This document shows positions 62,664 to 64,000 of a stretch of 64,000 nt of DNA, piece after piece. Made by a program: the position numbers and the translations under genes. Position 1 is the stretch's first letter, and the number at the start of each line of letters is the position of its first letter. The notes below the pieces were generated by a model that ran no database searches, was not told the DNA's origin, and saw only the letters and a list, made by a program, of their open reading frames with translations. Source of the DNA: Sphingomonas_R sp036387535 (lineage in GTDB: Bacteria; Pseudomonadota; Alphaproteobacteria; Sphingomonadales; Sphingomonadaceae); NCBI RefSeq assembly GCF_036387535.1, contig NZ_DASVTO010000002.1, forward strand, positions 19,827 to 83,826, in the 5' to 3' direction.

Positions 62664-63869
62664 ATGGTCATGGGGATTCGATCGAAACTATTCGGTACGG
62701 CTATGTGCTTAATTTCATTCGCTGGAGCGGCTGACGCGGCGACATGCATCGGCAATTGCGGCACGTCGGCGGATGTGACCGGCCCGAGCGTCGTGGTCGC
62801 CGCGCCGATCGGTAACGGCAGCTATGACTGGATCTCCTCCTATCTGGGCCAGGAAGGCGCGGGACAGATTGCAGGCTTCGAAGGCGAGGCGACCAACGGG
62901 TCGGAACTGCTGTCCGACACCTTCTACGCTGCCGCCAATTCGGAAGTATCCTTCTTTTTCAATTATGTGACGTCGGATGGCTCCGGCTATGCAGATTACG
63001 GCTTCGCGCAACTGATCAACGTGGCCACCGGGGCGGTGACCGCCAACATCTTCACCGCCCGCACCAAGCCGAGCGGCCCGATCGTGCCCGGTCTCGACTT
63101 GCCCGCGGTGGAGGCGACGCTCAATCCGGTGTCGGTGCCGATCATTCCCGGCGGACCGATCTGGTCGCCGCTCGGCCCGAATTCCGGGTACTGCTACGAT
63201 AGCGGCTGTGGCTATACCGGCTGGGTGCAGTCGAGCTACACCGTCCAGGACGCCGGCAGCTACCAGCTCCGTTTCGGGGTGACCAACTGGTCCGATAATA
63301 GTGTCGACACCGGCATGGCGTTCAGCGGCCTGTTGTTGAACGATGCGACCATCGGCGACGGGTCAACCGCGGATTCGCCGCTCCTGCCCAGCGAAATCAC
63401 ACCGGACGGCGGGTTTGCGTTCACGTTCACGCCTACGCCGCAGCAACCGGTCTTCATCGATCCGACCTATGCCATCGGCTATACTTACGCGATCGAGACC
63501 GGCGACAATGCGATCCTGAGCGTCCTTCTGCCGACCCTCCCGTTCGACAGCGACGGGTATGACATCTACTCGCTGGCGGGTACCCTGCTCGCGTCCGGGG
63601 TCTATGACTATGATTTCGCAGGCAGCGGGGTAGCGGGCTTCAAGCTGCTCGACATCGATCTGGCGGCGATGCTGGATCCGACCGATCCCGGCGCGTTCGT
63701 GACCGGCCTGACATTCGCGAACAGCAACATCATCACGATGTCGCAGACCCCAATCACCCAATTTGTGGCATCGGTGCCTGAGCCGACCAGCTGGATCATG
63801 ATGATCCTCGGCTTCGGCTTGGTCGGGGCGGCAGCGCGCCGGAGATCGCGGCCGATTGTCCCGGCTTGA
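62664..63869 (+). CDS. PEPxxWA-CTERM sorting-domain protein
   Basis: A 401-residue exported protein. An N-terminal signal peptide (MVMGIRSKLFGTAMCLISFAGAADA) is followed by a Gly/Ser/Tyr-rich beta-type ectodomain with few Cys and repeated NYVTSDGSGYADYGF- and SYTVQDAGSYQLRF-like blocks. The C-terminal sorting tag is PEPTSWIMMILGFGLVGAAARRR. It is likely cut and anchored by an exosortase and displayed on the surface or in exopolysaccharide; the sorting enzyme is not in the window. The domain resembles a PEP-CTERM family seen in Proteobacteria, but no activity is known. An ATG at 62670 is an alternative start. Confidence 0.85.
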   Translation: MVMGIRSKLFGTAMCLISFAGAADAATCIGNCGTSADVTGPSVVVAAPIGNGSYDWISSYLGQEGAGQIAGFEGEATNGSELLSDTFYAAANSEVSFFFNYVTSDGSGYADYGFAQLINVATGAVTANIFTARTKPSGPIVPGLDLPAVEATLNPVSVPIIPGGPIWSPLGPNSGYCYDSGCGYTGWVQSSYTVQDAGSYQLRFGVTNWSDNSVDTGMAFSGLLLNDATIGDGSTADSPLLPSEITPDGGFAFTFTPTPQQPVFIDPTYAIGYTYAIETGDNAILSVLLPTLPFDSDGYDIYSLAGTLLASGVYDYDFAGSGVAGFKLLDIDLAAMLDPTDPGAFVTGLTFANSNIITMSQTPITQFVASVPEPTSWIMMILGFGLVGAAARRRSRPIVPA

Positions 63870-63877
63870 TCCGAGCC

Positions 63878-63918
63878 GCCGTAGGCCACCGCGGTCCTGC
63901 GCCCCGGTGGCCTACGGC
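63878..63918. terminator. Bidirectional hairpin after PEP-CTERM gene
   Basis: Arms GCCGTAGGCCACC and GGTGGCCTACGGC (13 bases, perfect) flank a 15-base loop between the convergent PEP-CTERM gene and the last minus-strand gene. Confidence 0.65.
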
Positions 63919-63925
63919 ATCGCCC

Positions 63926-64000
63926 TCATTCGCTGGGCACCAGTTCGCGTTCGATGGTCATGACCAGCGCATCCGCCTGGGGCAGGGTGTCGGGGGTGAA
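63926..64000 (-). CDS. 3' end of an unidentified gene
   Basis: The minus strand shows 24 codons ending FTPDTLPQADALVMTIERELVPSE and a TGA at 63926. The 5' part lies beyond the window. The hairpin at 63878 lies just downstream. The product cannot be identified from this fragment. Confidence 0.5.
   Translation of the reverse strand, partial: FTPDTLPQADALVMTIERELVPSE

Overview
The window is a GC-rich, gene-dense chromosomal segment. It most likely comes from a sphingomonad (Alphaproteobacteria, Sphingomonadales). The evidence is the PEPxxWA-type C-terminal sorting signal, the coxB-ctaD-ctaB-ctaG-ctaE-DUF983-SURF1-thrC-M16 order, a class I PHA synthase with a phasin, the pyrE-pdxJ-acpS-lepB order, a large TonB receptor and many ATGA/GTGA start-stop overlaps. 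No tRNA, rRNA, CRISPR array, transposase, integrase or phage gene was seen. The assignment rests on gene content only.

Layout. 1-5715: the end of an RND pump gene, a DUF445 membrane protein and a GNAT acetyltransferase, then murA and clpS on the minus strand. 5.8-9.8 kb: a polyhydroxyalkanoate module (phasin, phaC) divergent from an AlaC-type aminotransferase. 10-15.7 kb: a secreted M14 carboxypeptidase, then a minus-strand run pyrE-pdxJ-acpS-lepB-AI-2E transporter with a small membrane protein. 15.8-26 kb: the aa3-type cytochrome c oxidase structural and assembly genes, running into thrC, an M16 peptidase and a methyltransferase. 25.9-30.6 kb: a single ORF fusing CcmA and CcmB, a zincin-like metallopeptidase, a pterin dehydratase, and a two-gene osmolyte/ergothioneine-type ABC importer. 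A PspC-like gene follows, behind a perfect sigma-54 promoter and a 38-codon secreted-peptide ORF. 30.9-38.7 kb: an SLC13 permease lacking its N-terminus and a TetR-controlled tripartite RND efflux system, possibly acquired.

38.7-42 kb: an acyl-CoA dehydrogenase, an APH-type kinase and an SDR on the minus strand. This gene set matches the LvaA/LvaC/LvaD logic of 4-hydroxyacyl-CoA catabolism and the mammalian ACAD10/11 fusions. 42-49 kb: M28 peptidase, threonine aldolase, DMT transporter, an epimerase-like protein and aminopeptidase N. 49.4-52.9 kb: an Mla/MCE lipid-transport operon. 53-58 kb: HAD phosphatase, ubiB, ubiE, recO, leuB. 58-64 kb: a TonB receptor divergent from an acyl-CoA ligase, a PEP-CTERM surface protein and the 3' end of an unidentified gene.

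The most interesting reading is regulatory. A TTACGT-NN-ACGTAA palindrome lies just upstream of the acyl-CoA dehydrogenase operon. A one-mismatch copy overlaps the start codon of the acyl-CoA ligase 18.8 kb away. The two loci may therefore be one regulon that activates and degrades (hydroxy-)acids. Also notable are the sigma-54 promoter ahead of the PspC-like gene, the CcmA-CcmB fusion and the MlaB-MlaE-like fusion. Repetitive palindromes sit at many operon ends.
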